64,000 bases of DNA from Apostichopus japonicus. Lineage: Eukaryota; Echinodermata; Holothuroidea; Aspidochirotida; Stichopodidae. Shown here piece by piece: positions 14,043 through 26,765 of the stretch. Numbering within the stretch: the stretch's first letter is position 1; each line of letters opens with the position of its first letter. The notes under the pieces are model-generated. The model did no database searches and was not told where the DNA came from. It saw nothing but the letters and a program-made list of their open reading frames with translations. The DNA is taken from positions 24,148,341 through 24,212,340 of the forward strand of contig NC_092575.1 in NCBI RefSeq assembly GCF_037975245.1, in the 5' to 3' direction. Both the position numbers and the translations under genes were made by a program.

Positions 14043-14290
14043 ATAATAATAATAAATGAGACTTATATAGCGCCAAATCAGTAGACAAAAGTCACTGCTC
14101 AAGGCGCTTTACAAAGAAAGCAAATTAATTAACAAAAGGATAAGTGAAAAAATGGGTCTTAAATAAACTTTTGAAAGTAGAAAGTTTAGAGCATGTTAAA
14201 ATGTGATCTGGTAACTTGTTCCAGAGATAAGAGCCAGAGTATTCGGAGCTTCTGTAACCATACTGTAGGTCTTCAAGCTTGGTTTAAGAA
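14043..14290. repeat. Dispersed repeat fragment with TTATATAGCGCC / AAGGCGCTTTACA
   Basis: An AATAATAATAA run leads into a segment with TATATAGCGCC and, 40 bp on, CTCAAGGCGCTTTACAAA. This pair of words is a familiar signature of high-copy repeats in many marine invertebrate genomes. The right boundary is uncertain. The copy starts about 57 bp upstream of a MYO18A splice acceptor, so it nearly touches the exon's branch-point region. Its class (SINE or MITE) cannot be decided from one copy. Confidence 0.5.
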
Positions 14291-17200
14291 CAGTTAAATA
14301 CAGTTTGTTGGACGAAAGAAGTGTGCAAGTTGGAATATATGGCAAGAGAAGTTGCGACAGGTACACAGGCTGTTCCAGATGATGAGCACAAAAAGTGAGT
14401 AGTAGTATGGATGATTTTCATGATCACGGGCAGACTGGAGCATAAATTGCTACCCCCGGCGCGGTCATTCAACCGGTTGCATGCTACGGAGATTTAAAAT
14501 ATTAGCACCAAGAGGAAATTGGTGTCATCTGCACCTCACTGGTGTACCGCCCATGCACATGGCTCTGTTCACCGGTCAACAGTTAAACGGGTAGACCAAT
14601 CCCTCTATTCATGATTCTTATCACTTGAGGTGAAGTAAATTTATCTGAGAGGTAACATATCGTGGGAGGAGTCAAAACTCTCACATTTAGGTCACGATTT
14701 CGTTTCACTTTTGTTCATCCTTCTCTACATCCTTCTACAGTAATAATGTTTAACTGTTACGGTAATATTTCTTACAAACCATGGAAAGATCCAAGACTAA
14801 AAGACAACTTGCTCTTTTAACGTTCAAACCCCTCCATAGTTTTGGGTGTAGTTTATTAACGACTAAACTGTACCTTTGAATACTGTGCCATCTGTTATCA
14901 TACAGTATAGACCTTCCAACCCTCAATTATCAAATTTGCAGTTCAACACATCACAATCTATCAATTTACAACATTAATCAGTTAGCTTTACTACTGTATA
15001 CAGTGTATACATACAGTACAACCTATCCAAATATTTTATATTTCTTTCACATGTAGAATAAAAAAGCTTTGAGGTTAAAATGACTTTTGCATTTATAAGT
15101 GAACTGCACAATAATTGCACAACACCTACAGTACATTAATACCGCTGGGCATAAACATATATACTGTATCGATATAGACACTTAACTATACTGCAGTTGT
15201 CTGTTTACAGTCTTCAGTACTATTCCTACAGACCTACAAAATATTAGAGACCCAACAGGGAAAAAAATCATCATTTTCTACAATTTTTCTTCTCACCCCC
15301 TTTAATACTGTTTCAAAAGTCAAATATTTTATTCATTCACTGAGAATAAGTTGCTGGTGTAAGGATCATCTTCAAATAATTAATCACTAAACCACAAATA
15401 TGTACCATTTTATACTACAATTAGGCCTTACTGTACATATGAACTTCAGCAAATACAGTACTTTGATCACACCCTTCCTTTGCTTATAATCGAGTCCGAC
15501 TATATTCCATAAGGGCAGATATTTTAATGAAGGTCTGCCCAAACTGTGACACTTACTGTTTATAGTCAAACCAGTTTAAGTGGAGTTTGATGACCACTCC
15601 AGCATCTGAGGTCTGACAATCACTTAGTATGTAAAGTCATGTTTACCAAGATCCTTTTTATGAGGACCTTTAAATCTCCCACTGTTTACTCCCAGGGCAA
15701 AATGCTATTGAATACAGTACATTCCACACCCAACCGATGCCAACCGATTCAAGCATTCACGTACAACAGTTCAAACCATCCCAGCTGTATATACTGTATA
15801 TATATGGTCAGTAATACTATGGGTACTACTGTACCAGTATAGAGATAGTCTATGTAAACTGAGTGTTCCATTATAATAGTTCCCCCTTAGTATTCCTAAT
15901 TCCCATGTCCAGAATACCTCTGCTTCCTTCCCTAATATTATCAATTCCTTTCTACGGCTCATCCCATCCAATACCTATTCTCTTCCTCTACGTACCCACC
16001 CCCTTCCTTCCTAAGTACCATCTCTCCCTCCTTTACCTTTGCTCACCTCAGTCCTTAATCCTATACAAATCCTTACAACATCCCTCATATTCTGTGCAAC
16101 TAATCCTTCTTCTACCCTAATCCTCTCCCTCTTTCCTTACCAACCCATCCTCCTTCCATCATTCAGTATCATTGTTCTCCCAGACTGATGTTACAAAGTA
16201 TCTGTTAAGTAAACAATACAGACATAAGGAGGAGGGTGGGGTGGGGATGGGGTGGGGGAGGGGGGTGAGGTGAGCAGGCAGGCAGATGGTAGACAAATGG
16301 GAAAAGCTTTACATCATCCTACAGAAATATGCCAAATAGGAAGAAAGTATACCCCACAAATGGTCACACAATATCAGCCGTGTCTACACTATGTTGGAGC
16401 TGCTGATTTCTATTGATAATATACACAAGATGCCAGCATTGAACTTTATTAATACGAACACATTACAGTACCGTACAATGCTTAATGATTCGCGCTGAAT
16501 TTGATAATTACATACCTGGTTCGAACAATTCAGCTTCAGAGACATCCATTTTCTCTTTGTTTCACCACTTAGTAAATTAAAAGACATAATAGCTGACACA
16601 GTGAAGACAATAGCATGTACACAACCATGTCTTCCATTTATTTCCTCGACAAATATTTACACATCTGACATCTACAGCCTGATGTTTTAACTTACAAGAT
16701 AACTTAGATGATCATCCTCAAAAATGGTCCTTTAACACTTTAAAGATACTCTAATTGGTTGCATGGGCTAGACTCACTGTGCATCCTACCAGCTAAAATG
16801 TTGAAGGAGAGAGGTCCAGTATGCAGTAATAACAAGTACTGATTTAAGAATCCTACTCCTATAATCCTATTGTGTAAGCAGGAATGTTTAGGGGAATGCT
16901 ACTTAAAGGATCATTTAAATCATTTAGACAAACCTGTACGTAGGTTTGTATAATTATTGTACAATTTTACAGTAGTTCTGACGTTGTACTCATGTTATCA
17001 TTCACATTTCACTATGTTGAACAAAAATGTAATTATTTACTGTATATGTGAATTGTGTTTATGTCTGCTATTTTTGCTTCCTTTTAAAGAAATCTATCTT
17101 TTATAGAACAACAAAAATTTTGTATTAAAAAGTTAACTATAGTTCCCAATATCCCAAGTTTTAGGCTGCATAAGATCAAGAGACAGCTCTTTTGCACCAA

Positions 17201-18935
17201 GCCCTCTGCCCTTTACTGTATATGTATACACTTATACTACATATACTACAAGTTTCAAATTTCAAAATCAAATTTTACTCATTGATGTAACGATGCAGTA
17301 AAACAAAGCACTAATGGATCTATCTTTGATGGAATCCATGCTGAGACTGCCTGAACCATCTCTTTCTATTTCCTGCAGCAGAAAAACTTTACCATACATC
17401 CTAGAAGCACTAAGTTCTATCAAGATCAATATAGAAAGTCAAAGAAATTTCACAATTCTTTCCAAATCCAAAAAATCCTCCCATTTTTTTTCTCTTATTT
17501 TTTTTTTATAATATTGTGATGTTTACATTAATGATGGAAATAAAACTGAAGGTCACACCCAACCAAGTGTAAAGCAATGATTTCATAGTAAAGCCATTTG
17601 AGATCCCAGCATCATGTAACATTTTGTACCAGCCAATAGATCCTGTACTGCAGTTACCTAGGCAACAATAAACTGAGGCTTTAGTTGCCAATGACTGTGA
17701 AGTGACATCAACAGTAAAGTTGCTTACTTGGAAAATTTCTCAGCAAATTTGTCACTACAAGGAAACCATCACTAGTACAACAGATTTGTCATACAGTATA
17801 AATATATGCCTTCCTGTACTTTGCCACTCAGATATTACTTCTGTCCTTCACAAGTAGAATGTTTCATAGTACTGTACCACATGGAGCTTGTGTTGAGAAC
17901 TTGAAATCACAAAACGACCTAGAAGTTACCCACTGCCCCCAAAAATATTGAAAATATTGCAGGGAAAGGTTTGAAACTAGCAGTGCAACCTGTTGGCAAC
18001 CTTGAAGTTTGTTACAATGTGTACTGTGCTAATTTCAATATTATAATCAGCTACTGTATTCATAAAGCATAAATTCAGTTATCCCTCGAGTTATTTCATC
18101 TACTGTACTGTATAGACTTGATGATGCAATTCAAAAGAAGGAAACAATTATTAAAATGATTTTGATAATTCTCTGTACAATGTGTACATATAACCTTATA
18201 AGTATATATCTAACTTTTTATATACACACTGTAGTCCAATATTTTTCCTCCATTCAGGGAGGACTATTAAAGTAAAAAGTAGGACCTAACCACCCTTTTC
18301 TGCAGAATATTAAAGTGAATAAATTGGCCAGGAAGTTCACTTGAGAATGGGAACACCAGTAATGTGCACCACACAGTGATGTGAGCAATGCATGCATTAT
18401 AATATAAAAAAAAACCTGACAACAGGGCTTGACCACAGATTCAATCAGCTTAAAAAGATCAGTCTATAGCTGGTCTACCAATCCTTTCACAAGAGTTAAA
18501 AGCAAAAGGATTCAACAGTAGCCTGTTACATATGAATGTATTTACACATGCTTACTGAAGGATGATAAGAGATTACAAAAACACAACAATGAGCTACAAA
18601 AGTCTGTTAGGTGTTCCTGCACGATCCTGAGTAGTTCTACAATCATTTGCAAAGTAAAAGAAATGCACCTGACTCCTCCAGTAGGTGCTGCATCAAATAG
18701 GAGAGACCTCTCTTAGTTCTGTGATGACTATGCAATGTGTGAGCAGCTTATGATGTACAGTATACTTATGTTGTTCCTCTTAAAGGGAAAATTTTGTGAT
18801 CCCACACTGGACAACACTGTCATGCTCATATGTACAGTATGGTGGTCATCCCAATGACAGGGACGCACTGAGTACTTACTGTCAGCTTGTTTTGCATTCA
18901 TGCCCCACTCCACCATCTGAGATAAAAGTTATATA
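14291..18935. other. Intronic stretch without recognised features
   Basis: AT-rich, with many TACAGTA/TACTGTA words. A pyrimidine-rich segment lies at about 15890-16140 and a G-rich segment at about 16230-16270. No frame of coding appearance was found on either strand. Confidence 0.5.
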
Positions 18936-20958
18936 CAGTACCGCTTTTAAGTAAATGAGAAAACCGCGCTCTTAATCGCGCTCTGTGCGTTTAAACCGCG
19001 CTCTATCTTTTGTTAAAACCCGCATTTAAATGCAGTTAATTGCGGGGAACTGTTTATCAGAGCGCAGATTCCGTCGGAAGGCTTCCCTAATTCTATTCAT
19101 GCCAGCTAAAAGTGTGAAGTTCATTGTTACCGTCAGACGGTCAATGGCTGTAATCCTACTTAATTCCTTCCAATCCGGTAACAAAAGAATATCGATCTTC
19201 GCCGGTAGAAAGAAGACCGAGGGTTTATACTCGGCCAAGGGAAGGGATAGTGTATAAGCACGTATCTTATACTGTTTAAATTCAACGTACAATACAAATG
19301 TTCAAGTGGGAGCAAAACAGTTGGTTTGATGAGTGAAACGTTAGCAAACAGAATTCCCGCGATTGCTGCGAACAATAAAAATTGCAGATTAAGTGAAAGC
19401 CGAATTGATCATTTCTCGTGGCTAGAACAGTACAGTATAATGTTCTTGCAAGTAATACGGGCGATTCGCGCACATGTTACATTACGGAACTGAGTTGGTA
19501 CTCAGTTGTATACCGCACTGTGACATTGCACGTTGTCACTGCCCTTGGAATTCTCAAAGTATACAGCTTCACGGGTACTGTTCAAAACAACACTTCAAAC
19601 GTTTTTGCACGTTCTCATTTAGTTTGCATCGGCCTATCCTACCTCTAAGCCTACATCAAAAGTTACGCCGTATACACCTGGCAAGAAAACCACGATAACC
19701 TTAAATGAAAAAACAATATTTTGCACTTGAAGATCTGACTTCCCTCAAAATGCAATGATAAGGTCTACCCCCAGTACTTCTTGATACATTGAGTTTCCAA
19801 TTACTAGTCAAAAATATTTTCTGAAAAAAAGTACGATATTTTTCAAAAAAATTGATGACTAGATAAGTGCTTCCTCACAATCAACGAGCCGCCCCGAATT
19901 CGTTCCGCTTACGTAAAACTTCTATATATATTGCACGTGGAAAACCCGAGTTTTTACACACAGAATTCTCATTGACATTGGTCACGGAACATAAGTAGGT
20001 CATCGACATTCGAACTTGGCAACTTGCCCAAGTTCATTGCACCATGGCAACGACACAACAAATTGTACATGATTGTACATTTTCCCGCCATCTGGACGCC
20101 AAGTTATAACTTTTGGTGTAATATGCAAATTATGAATGGTAGTGTACTGCGCGGTTAAAACTTAAACTATTGCGACACACAAAAATTCTGTGTGTTGTAG
20201 AAGTAACTTTTGTTTCAAATGTAAAGTACTGTATGGTAGGCCTACTATAATTTATAAAAGACGGTTTTCCTCAGGCCATAGGGAAAAGGGATGTTTCGGT
20301 GAACTCGATCTCTTTAGTACTTGGATACTTAAAATGACCATGTACATGCAGTTTCTATTTCTCTTTAGTAAGCTCTAATCATCATTTTTATCCTTTGCGG
20401 ATCTTTATTGGAATAAATTCGAAATGTATTGCTTGACGCCAGTATTTAACGGTAAGCATTTCTTAAATTGTCGACTGAGCTGCAAAATCCATTTTCAAAC
20501 AAGTCTGTTAATTTTCATGAAGGTTTTATAAAAAATCGACATACAGCTAGGGAACAAAAGCTGTTCTATAGTATCCAAATAAAATACATGTTTCTCGTAC
20601 TGAGATCTGAAAAAACGGGCGGCCATTTTTCTTCTTTTCATGCGCTGCTACTAGTTTGGAATATGTTCCAACCTTTACAAAATAATTTTTAAGGATAGTT
20701 TAGATTTCTTGTAATCCGAAAAGAAACTCGGGAATCAGGAAAAAAGGAGGCCCATCAATTGCGCGGACGAGAAACATGTTTTGAATTTAACCGGCCCTGC
20801 TTCAAATTTGTTGGGTGGAAGTTCTTTTTTCTTTTCATTCTGCTGGAACCAATGGTAATTTATATAAAAAATTCACACAAGAAACGCTTAGTAACACTTT
20901 ATTATTTCTTCAAAATGTTGCCAACTATTTAAAGTAAACTTATCCTCCGTCATAACAG

Positions 20959-21311
20959 AAATAAGACCTGAAGTTGTGCTGTCGTCTCTTTCTGAACAGG
21001 GAGATCCATGTGGTCTTGCCAGATATTTAATGCGTAAAATATTCACACCGTATGAGCTTTTAAATTGTAATGTTAATGGGATTAAGAAAAATGCACTTAA
21101 TAAGGATAGGGTATTTGCAATTAGGAAATGTATTATGGAGCAGTTTCATGTACCACTTCACATTCAGAAAAGAGTTTGGGGACAGTTCGTTAAAAAGATG
21201 GACACAGCCAACAGAAATGCTAAGAGATACTTAGCAATGGCAGTCAAATCTTCAAGTACAGTATTTTTGGGTATATTCCATTTTCCTTTTTTTTTGTCAT
21301 CATATATTTAA
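20959..21311 (+). CDS. BEN-domain protein, single exon or fragment inside TIR element
   Basis: An acceptor CGTCATAACAG at 20958 opens a frame that runs 116 codons to a TAA at 21309-21311. After an IRPEVVLSSLSEQGDP lead it shows the BEN pattern: GLARYLMRKIFTPYELL, then a short loop with KKNALNKDRVFAIRKCIMEQ and a final helix with WGQFVKKMDTANRNAKR. BEN domains bind DNA or mediate chromatin contacts and occur in animal regulators, some large DNA viruses and mobile elements. No ATG opens this frame near its start, so an upstream exon is expected within 18936-20950, but I could not identify it. The C-terminus (FLGIFHFPFFLSSYI) after the domain looks like read-through into non-coding sequence, so a donor near 21270 is possible. 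It reads opposite to the host MYO18A gene. Confidence 0.65.
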
Positions 21312-21828
21312 GTTATTCTTGATGTGAAACCTTTGAAGGCTGTAGTCAAAAAGAACTACATGTTAATTTTGATCCCTTGCATGGTAATTTTAATATTTTA
21401 CTTATTGTATTTTTCAATGTTGTTGCCTTTGTAAGTGCAATGTTTCCTAGTCTAATAGACAGTGTGTTGCTTTTAGTTTGCTTCTCTAAGTGTGACACTG
21501 TGCTTTGTGAGTGCAAAGCTTCCTAGCCTAATGTGTGCCTAAATTTTCTTTTAGAATTTTTAAAAGATTTACAGAAAATACAGACTGTTTGTTTCTTTTT
21601 AGTTTGCATTTCTAAGCTTTAACAATGTTGCATGATTATTCTTATTTTATAATAATTTGCTTTTTTTTAAAACAAGCATTTGTGCTTAGAATTCTTTTTC
21701 ATTTTGGTTTCCAGGATATAACTACAATTATTCTCTTTACAACTCCTTTCAGTTAGTGACAACCTTCGCATTCGTAAGCCTATGAACAGAACTCTATAAA
21801 AAATAAAATAAAATCAGTGCAACGTTTC

Positions 21829-22310
21829 CTGGCCTAATGTGCCTAAAGTTCACACAAAACGCGGGGCCTAATGTTACTACTTAAAATGATATGTTACCCC
21901 GAAAGGATAAGGCACGAAGTTTCCTTCTTGCTTTTTATTACTTCTGGTAACCATAACATATTGGGGAATAAAATAAAAACGTATAAAAAAGGTTTTGCCC
22001 TTCAACACGAAACTATTCTCGTTTAAAACTTTCAGTCGAAGTCGTGAACTTCGTACTCGTACACTGGCCTAATGTGCCTAAACTCAACACAAAACGCAAG
22101 GCCTAATGTTACTACAAAAAATGGTCCGTTAATATTACGGCGAAAGGGTAAGACACGAAGTTTCCTTCTTGCTTTTTATTACTTCTGGTTACCAGAACAT
22201 ATCGGGGAATAAAATAAACACGTATTAAAAGGTTTTGCCCTTCAACACGAAACTATTCTCGATTAAAACTTTCTTTCCGTCAAAGTTGGTAAACTTCGTT
22301 TAAAATTGTG
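21829..22310. repeat. Two-copy direct repeat, period about 245 bp, inside BEN element
   Basis: Copies start at about 21829 and 22073 with CTGGCCTAATGTGCCTAAA. Both continue with GGCCTAATGTTACTAC, ACGAAGTTTCCTTCTTGC, TTTTATTACTTCTGGT and TTGCCCTTCAACACGAAACT. They are about 90% alike by eye. It looks like subterminal duplication within the element, of the kind that can hold protein binding sites. That function is inference. Confidence 0.85.
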
Positions 22311-22557
22311 ATGTTTATAACGGGTGTTGGTTACAAGCGATAGGTTTACACTACCTCCACGCTATGAATAGCGTTGTATCGATCGGTTCACTCCCATTGT
22401 GTCGGTGGTGAATAGCGAGCGAGGGGAATTCGCGTTCCTTTGTTTGGAACGCGGGGAAATCGCGTTCCTTTATATGGAGCGCGGTTAAGTACAGTTAAGC
22501 TGCGTTTTGCGCTGAATCGCGCTAATCTCTTCCAATTTACTTAAAAGCGGTACTGTA

Positions 22558-23130
22558 CATGAAATGTTACTCAAGATTCAAAATTCTACTTTTCCATCAG
22601 GTTCAAATGCCACAACACGATAATTGAAAGTTATTGGTTTGTGCACCTGAACCATATCATCAATACCTCCTCTAATTCCTGACTTCCTCTCCCTACAAAC
22701 CTTCCACCCCTCCACCTCCAACCCCTCCCCACCCCCCTCTCCCTCTCCTCCAATTATCAATCTTTTTAACACTGTTTTAGGACTGTACAAACAGTGCATA
22801 GCAAACTGTTGGAGTGTTCCATATGTAAGTTTACAGTATGAAAGGAATAACCTGGTTGACAAGAAAGAATACAAAAGTCTAAGAAGTACTGGCACTGCCA
22901 ATATGCGTGCTAAATTGAAAGTGTTGATACATTCCTACAATCCCACTGAAGGCTTCTTCAGACCAGTAACACTATACTGGATCAAGAATGTTACAATCCA
23001 GATATCACATACATGTACAGTACGGTATTCGAAACCAAAATACAGTACCGGCAAAAGAATTTAGCAGATAAGAGAGTAAATACTTCTTTGTGATTAATAG
23101 TATGATTAAAATATCCACATCAGGATTGTA
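22558..23130. other. Intronic stretch
   Basis: AT-rich with a C-rich segment at about 22690-22750. No gene seen. A 107-codon minus-strand frame at 22578-22901 is carried mostly by that low-complexity segment. Confidence 0.5.
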
Positions 23131-23138
23131 TACAGGTA

Positions 23139-23499
23139 CAAGGGCGTAGGAACCGGGGGGGCTGGGGGCGCCAGCCCCCAGTGAAAAATATGGGGGGGGC
23201 GGAAGTATCATTCCGCCCCCTGCTCAGCAAGTCAGAAAACCCCTTTTTCATTTCCAAATCAGAAAAAAATCTCATTTGGAGCACCAAATTGCATCTAAGG
23301 CCAGGTGAAAATGCAAAATTATTTACAAAATGGAGTGGGTGTTGAAGTGTGCTATATTGCACCAAATTGCATCTGAGGCCACATGGAAATGCAAAAAAAA
23401 TCCAAAGGGGAGGAGGACACCCCCTCCCCTTAGACCCCTCCCCCAGGCCGGCCATCAGTCTTCAGCCCCCCCACTCAAAAGTACCTTCCTGCGCCACTG
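23139..23499 (-). mobile_element. hAT-type MITE, family A copy 1
   Basis: A 361-bp element bounded by GGGCGTAGGAACC at the left and CCTTCCTGCGCCACTG at the right, with the 8-bp duplication TACAGGTA at 23131-23138 and 23500-23507. It is the inverted counterpart of the copy at 52324-52687, sharing the whole interior. That interior includes two internal copies of a CACCAAATTGCATCT word and G-runs inside each end. An 8-bp duplication and CAGTGGCGTAG ends point to the hAT superfamily. It has no coding capacity. The strand is given relative to the copy at 52324. Confidence 0.9.
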
Positions 23500-23507
23500 T
23501 ACAGGTA

Positions 23508-24410
23508 TGTACATAGTGTGAGAGCTGGTACTCAAAATGTGTATAGTATTCGAATGTTCAACTCTGTTGTTGTTTGAAAGCCAAGTGAAGCTTCTGTACA
23601 GTGCAGTCCCATAAAGTATAGAACAGTTCATTGCGTTACAGTACCGTTCCGTGCCGAACCGTATTTCGCTGAACTGTATTCCACGGAACGGAATGTAATT
23701 GAACATGTTCAGTCCGTTACAATACGGCCCAACCCGGCCCTGCTTGGCCCGATGCAGTATGATGTAAACTGCTAAGATTGAGCATGGCTAGGTTTGAAAG
23801 TAGTTTATTAAAGGAGTTCTAACAATACTAGTTGAGTTGATTGAGCTGATTGATTTGACCATTTTAACACTCTGTAAATTTGCTATATATAGAAAGTATT
23901 CTCACCAAGTCCCTACAGAAAGAAATAACAACATGATAAAGTTTGTTAAATAAGTACTGTATCTAGCATGTTCTCTTCAATGTCTGAACGAAGAGAGTCT
24001 GCTAGTTTGTACAAGATGACGAGCTTGGGTTTAAAACTCTTATACAATCTGTCAATTCAAAGCTCATTTTTGGCTGGTATGGTATTACAGACACTATAAT
24101 TACATATCTAAGTCTGTATACTGTACCTGTACCTTCACATTAATATATATTCAAATTGTATACTATGTACAAAGGTTATTGACAATATCAGATAATACAG
24201 CTTGGAATGATAAATTTGATCTCTATTTGAGGCTTCCCAGGTCTGTATGTACACAAATTATAGAAAGGATGCCATCGTGTATACAAAATGAAACTATATG
24301 TTCCCTGATGGTTCCAATGGCTAAATTTCAAACCTTTTTTCAAAACAGGCTGTATAGCTGTTCATTAGTTACAGTAGGTCGACAGTTAACATGTAATTAT
24401 ATGTGTAGAA
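23508..24410. other. Intronic stretch
   Basis: No gene seen. A short patch around 23630-23700 is built of GTTCCGTGCCGAACCG-like words (ACCGTTCCGT, GAACCGTATT, CGGAACGGAA), a small imperfect repeat. Confidence 0.45.
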
Positions 24411-24990
24411 TACAAGGGGATGTATGTATGCAGTAATTATGTGTATAGAGTAGAGGGGACTTGTAATTGTGTGTAGAATATAGGGAACATGTTATTATGT
24501 GTATGGGGTTCATGAGACATGTACAAAAATAATGTGTATAAAGTACAGGGGACATGTAATGTGTGTTGGGTATAAGGAAGACATGCAATTATGTGTTTTG
24601 AGATACAGGGGACATGTAATTATGTGTGTAGAGTACAAGGGAAATGTTACGTAATTATGTGAGTAGAACACAGGGGACTGTGTGTAATTTATTTGTGCAG
24701 AGAACAGGTGACATGTAATTATGTGTGTAGAACACAGGAGACATGTATGTAATTATGTGCATCTGAGTAGAGGGGACATGTAATTATGTGTGTAGAGTAC
24801 AAGGGACATGTAATTATGTGTGTAGAGTAAAGGGACTGTATGTAATTTATTTGTGCAGAGAACACGGGACATGTAATTATGTGTTTTGAGTACAGGGAAC
24901 ATGTAATTATGTGTGTCCAGAACTGGAGCTTGTGTAGAGCGTGTAGGAGACATGTATGTAATGTGTGTAGACTACAGGGGATATGTACAG
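24411..24990. repeat. Minisatellite, about 30-36 bp unit (ACATGTAATTATGTGTGTAG)
   Basis: About sixteen degenerate units of the form GGGGACATGTAATTATGTG followed by TGTAGAGTACA, with length variation. Read on the minus strand it gives an open but meaningless YTHNYMSPVL repeat. It lies in the MYO18A intron. Confidence 0.85.
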
Positions 24991-26693
24991 TAGTACTGTA
25001 ATTTAGAGTTTACATTTCGAAAAAACACTGTGTGGTTTTGTTTTGTTTCTCAACTATGTTTTTATAGCAAATACTGCACATATTATCAATAACATGTTTT
25101 TGCACAAAGAGTGTGACGCATCCCATGTTGCATTATTGTCACAAATTTTGCCATTTACATCAAATTTAAGTCCTTCGTATAGCAATTTAGCTATTTTTCT
25201 TTTTGTAGTCCTCGTAACTATGGGAATAACAAATTTAAACAATTCCCCGGGGTGCACTGTTGTATCCAAAAGTCTCGCCAAGCAGCCAGTCATAAACTCA
25301 GGAAATTATCTCTTAAGATACTGTCAGATTGCATTATTAATGCACCTCTTTCTTTTTTTTTACTTCTTACTTTTATGGTATGACAAGAACACATTTCAAA
25401 CTCCACGCACTTTGAAAGCATGTAATGTACAGTAACAGTTCTAAGCAGCCCAGCGAACCACCAGCATTAGTCATCGTTTAATTAATCGACTGTTGTGAAG
25501 AGATGCTCCTGGTCATATAATATTGCTATTTAATATCGGAACAGAAATAAAGCTGATGAAACATAATGAACTGTACACTCTAGACAGTCAACGACCTCTA
25601 TTCACAACAGTAGGTCCAGGATTGGCACGTTAATTATAAGCCAAAGGGGTATTAAATGATGTTGTTCATCGCTTCTTGTAGGTCGAGGTATGTGCACTTG
25701 ATTCCTGCATTCACTTCACTGTGCACCGAACCGTGACATCAAAGGCGTCATAAATCGTAACCTTCCGTAACTAAGCAAACATTCATCTGGCCAAGGGACT
25801 ATCCAAGTATATTTGTCAACCGAAGTGATCGAAAGGAAATCTCCGATGAGCTTCATAAATTCACTGCGAGTTAACGGTGTTAAGAGCATTCTAGGTGTCA
25901 TCTGGGTGACCTTTATATATTTTTTATGTCACCATTTTTTAGAATCCTCTCTGGAAATTTAAGTCAGGTTGAAGCTAGTATTATATGTCAGAAATGATTA
26001 AGTTTAAGTGAGTTTTTTTAATAGCATGTTTCACAAAAGTCTTGACTTGATTCTGACTTCAAACTTACTTTAAGAGAGAAACCATGACAACTTGATCCTG
26101 ACTTCCCCTTACTTAATTCTGATTTATCCTAATTTTTAGGACTTTTTTGGGGACATTTGGGACTTAAGATGTTTGTGGAAGCTTGTACACCAGTCTCAAA
26201 TTAAATGATAAACTGCAGGCTTCATGTAAGCATAAATGACCTTCAAAATGAACAATAATTAATACCTCTCTACAACAACCTCAATTTCTGTGAATCTACA
26301 GCATTCATGCAAGAATTAGCACACTGTTCAAAATGACAAGAAGTTTTTACAAGGCTAGGATTGAGTAAACAACAAATTGGGCTTTCAAAAAAAAAAGAAA
26401 AAAAGAAGGACATAATGAGTTGAGGAAGCTACTGTAGGAAATTGACCTTAATACTAGTACTTTGAATCATGACTGTTTAAGGTCAATTCACACTTGTGGT
26501 TTGGTTTCAAAGCTTTTGCCTTTCAACTCTGAAAACTGTTCCTCATTTTATATGCTCACTAGAAATCCCTGTCACTCATCAACTGGTAGCTTGAGAAGGA
26601 GGGGGGAGGGGAGGACTAAATTGAGCTGGCGCTGTGTACAGTAGGTGATGACAGTGTCACAGATTACCAATTGATGTCATACTGTAGTAGAGT
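24991..26693. other. Intronic stretch with unassigned frames
   Basis: Overlapping frames at 25043-25435 (plus, 130 codons) and 25054-25293 (minus, 79 codons), and one at 25716-25901 (minus, 61 codons), match nothing I know. The 25.0-25.9 kb segment is slightly less AT-rich than its surroundings and could be an old element or a pseudogene fragment. Confidence 0.35.
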
Positions 26694-26765
26694 AAAATCT
26701 ATGGAACGCCAAAAGGGAAATGTAGTTTGTCGTCTCCGTCGAGTTTGTTTACTTCGATGTTGTTG

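Larger units (their letters stand above)
18936..22555 (+). mobile_element. 3.6-kb TIR DNA element carrying a BEN-domain exon
   Basis: The left end starts CAGTACCGCTTTTAAG and the right end is its inverse, CTTAAAAGCGGTACTG. The identity extends to 21 bp, with a TA on each outer side (18934-18935, 22556-22557), which would be a TA target duplication. Inside both ends are CpG-rich segments with ACCGCGCTC and GCGCGATT-like words, in contrast to the AT-rich intron around it. Near the right end is a two-copy direct repeat (about 21829-22310), and in the middle an exon with a BEN domain (20959-21311). I see no transposase. CAGT ends with TA duplication resemble Tc1/mariner-type elements, but the superfamily is not established. 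It could be a non-autonomous element that captured a BEN exon, or a two-gene element whose transposase is too decayed or too split for me to see. Confidence 0.8.

Noticed and set aside
18934-22557. LTR retroelement
   Set aside because: The ends are inverted, not direct, and no reverse transcriptase or integrase motif was seen.
25043-25435. A 130-codon plus-strand frame and a 79-codon minus-strand frame as a gene
   Set aside because: No domain is recognised on either strand, no splice or start support, and the two overlap in antisense. Left as an unassigned segment.
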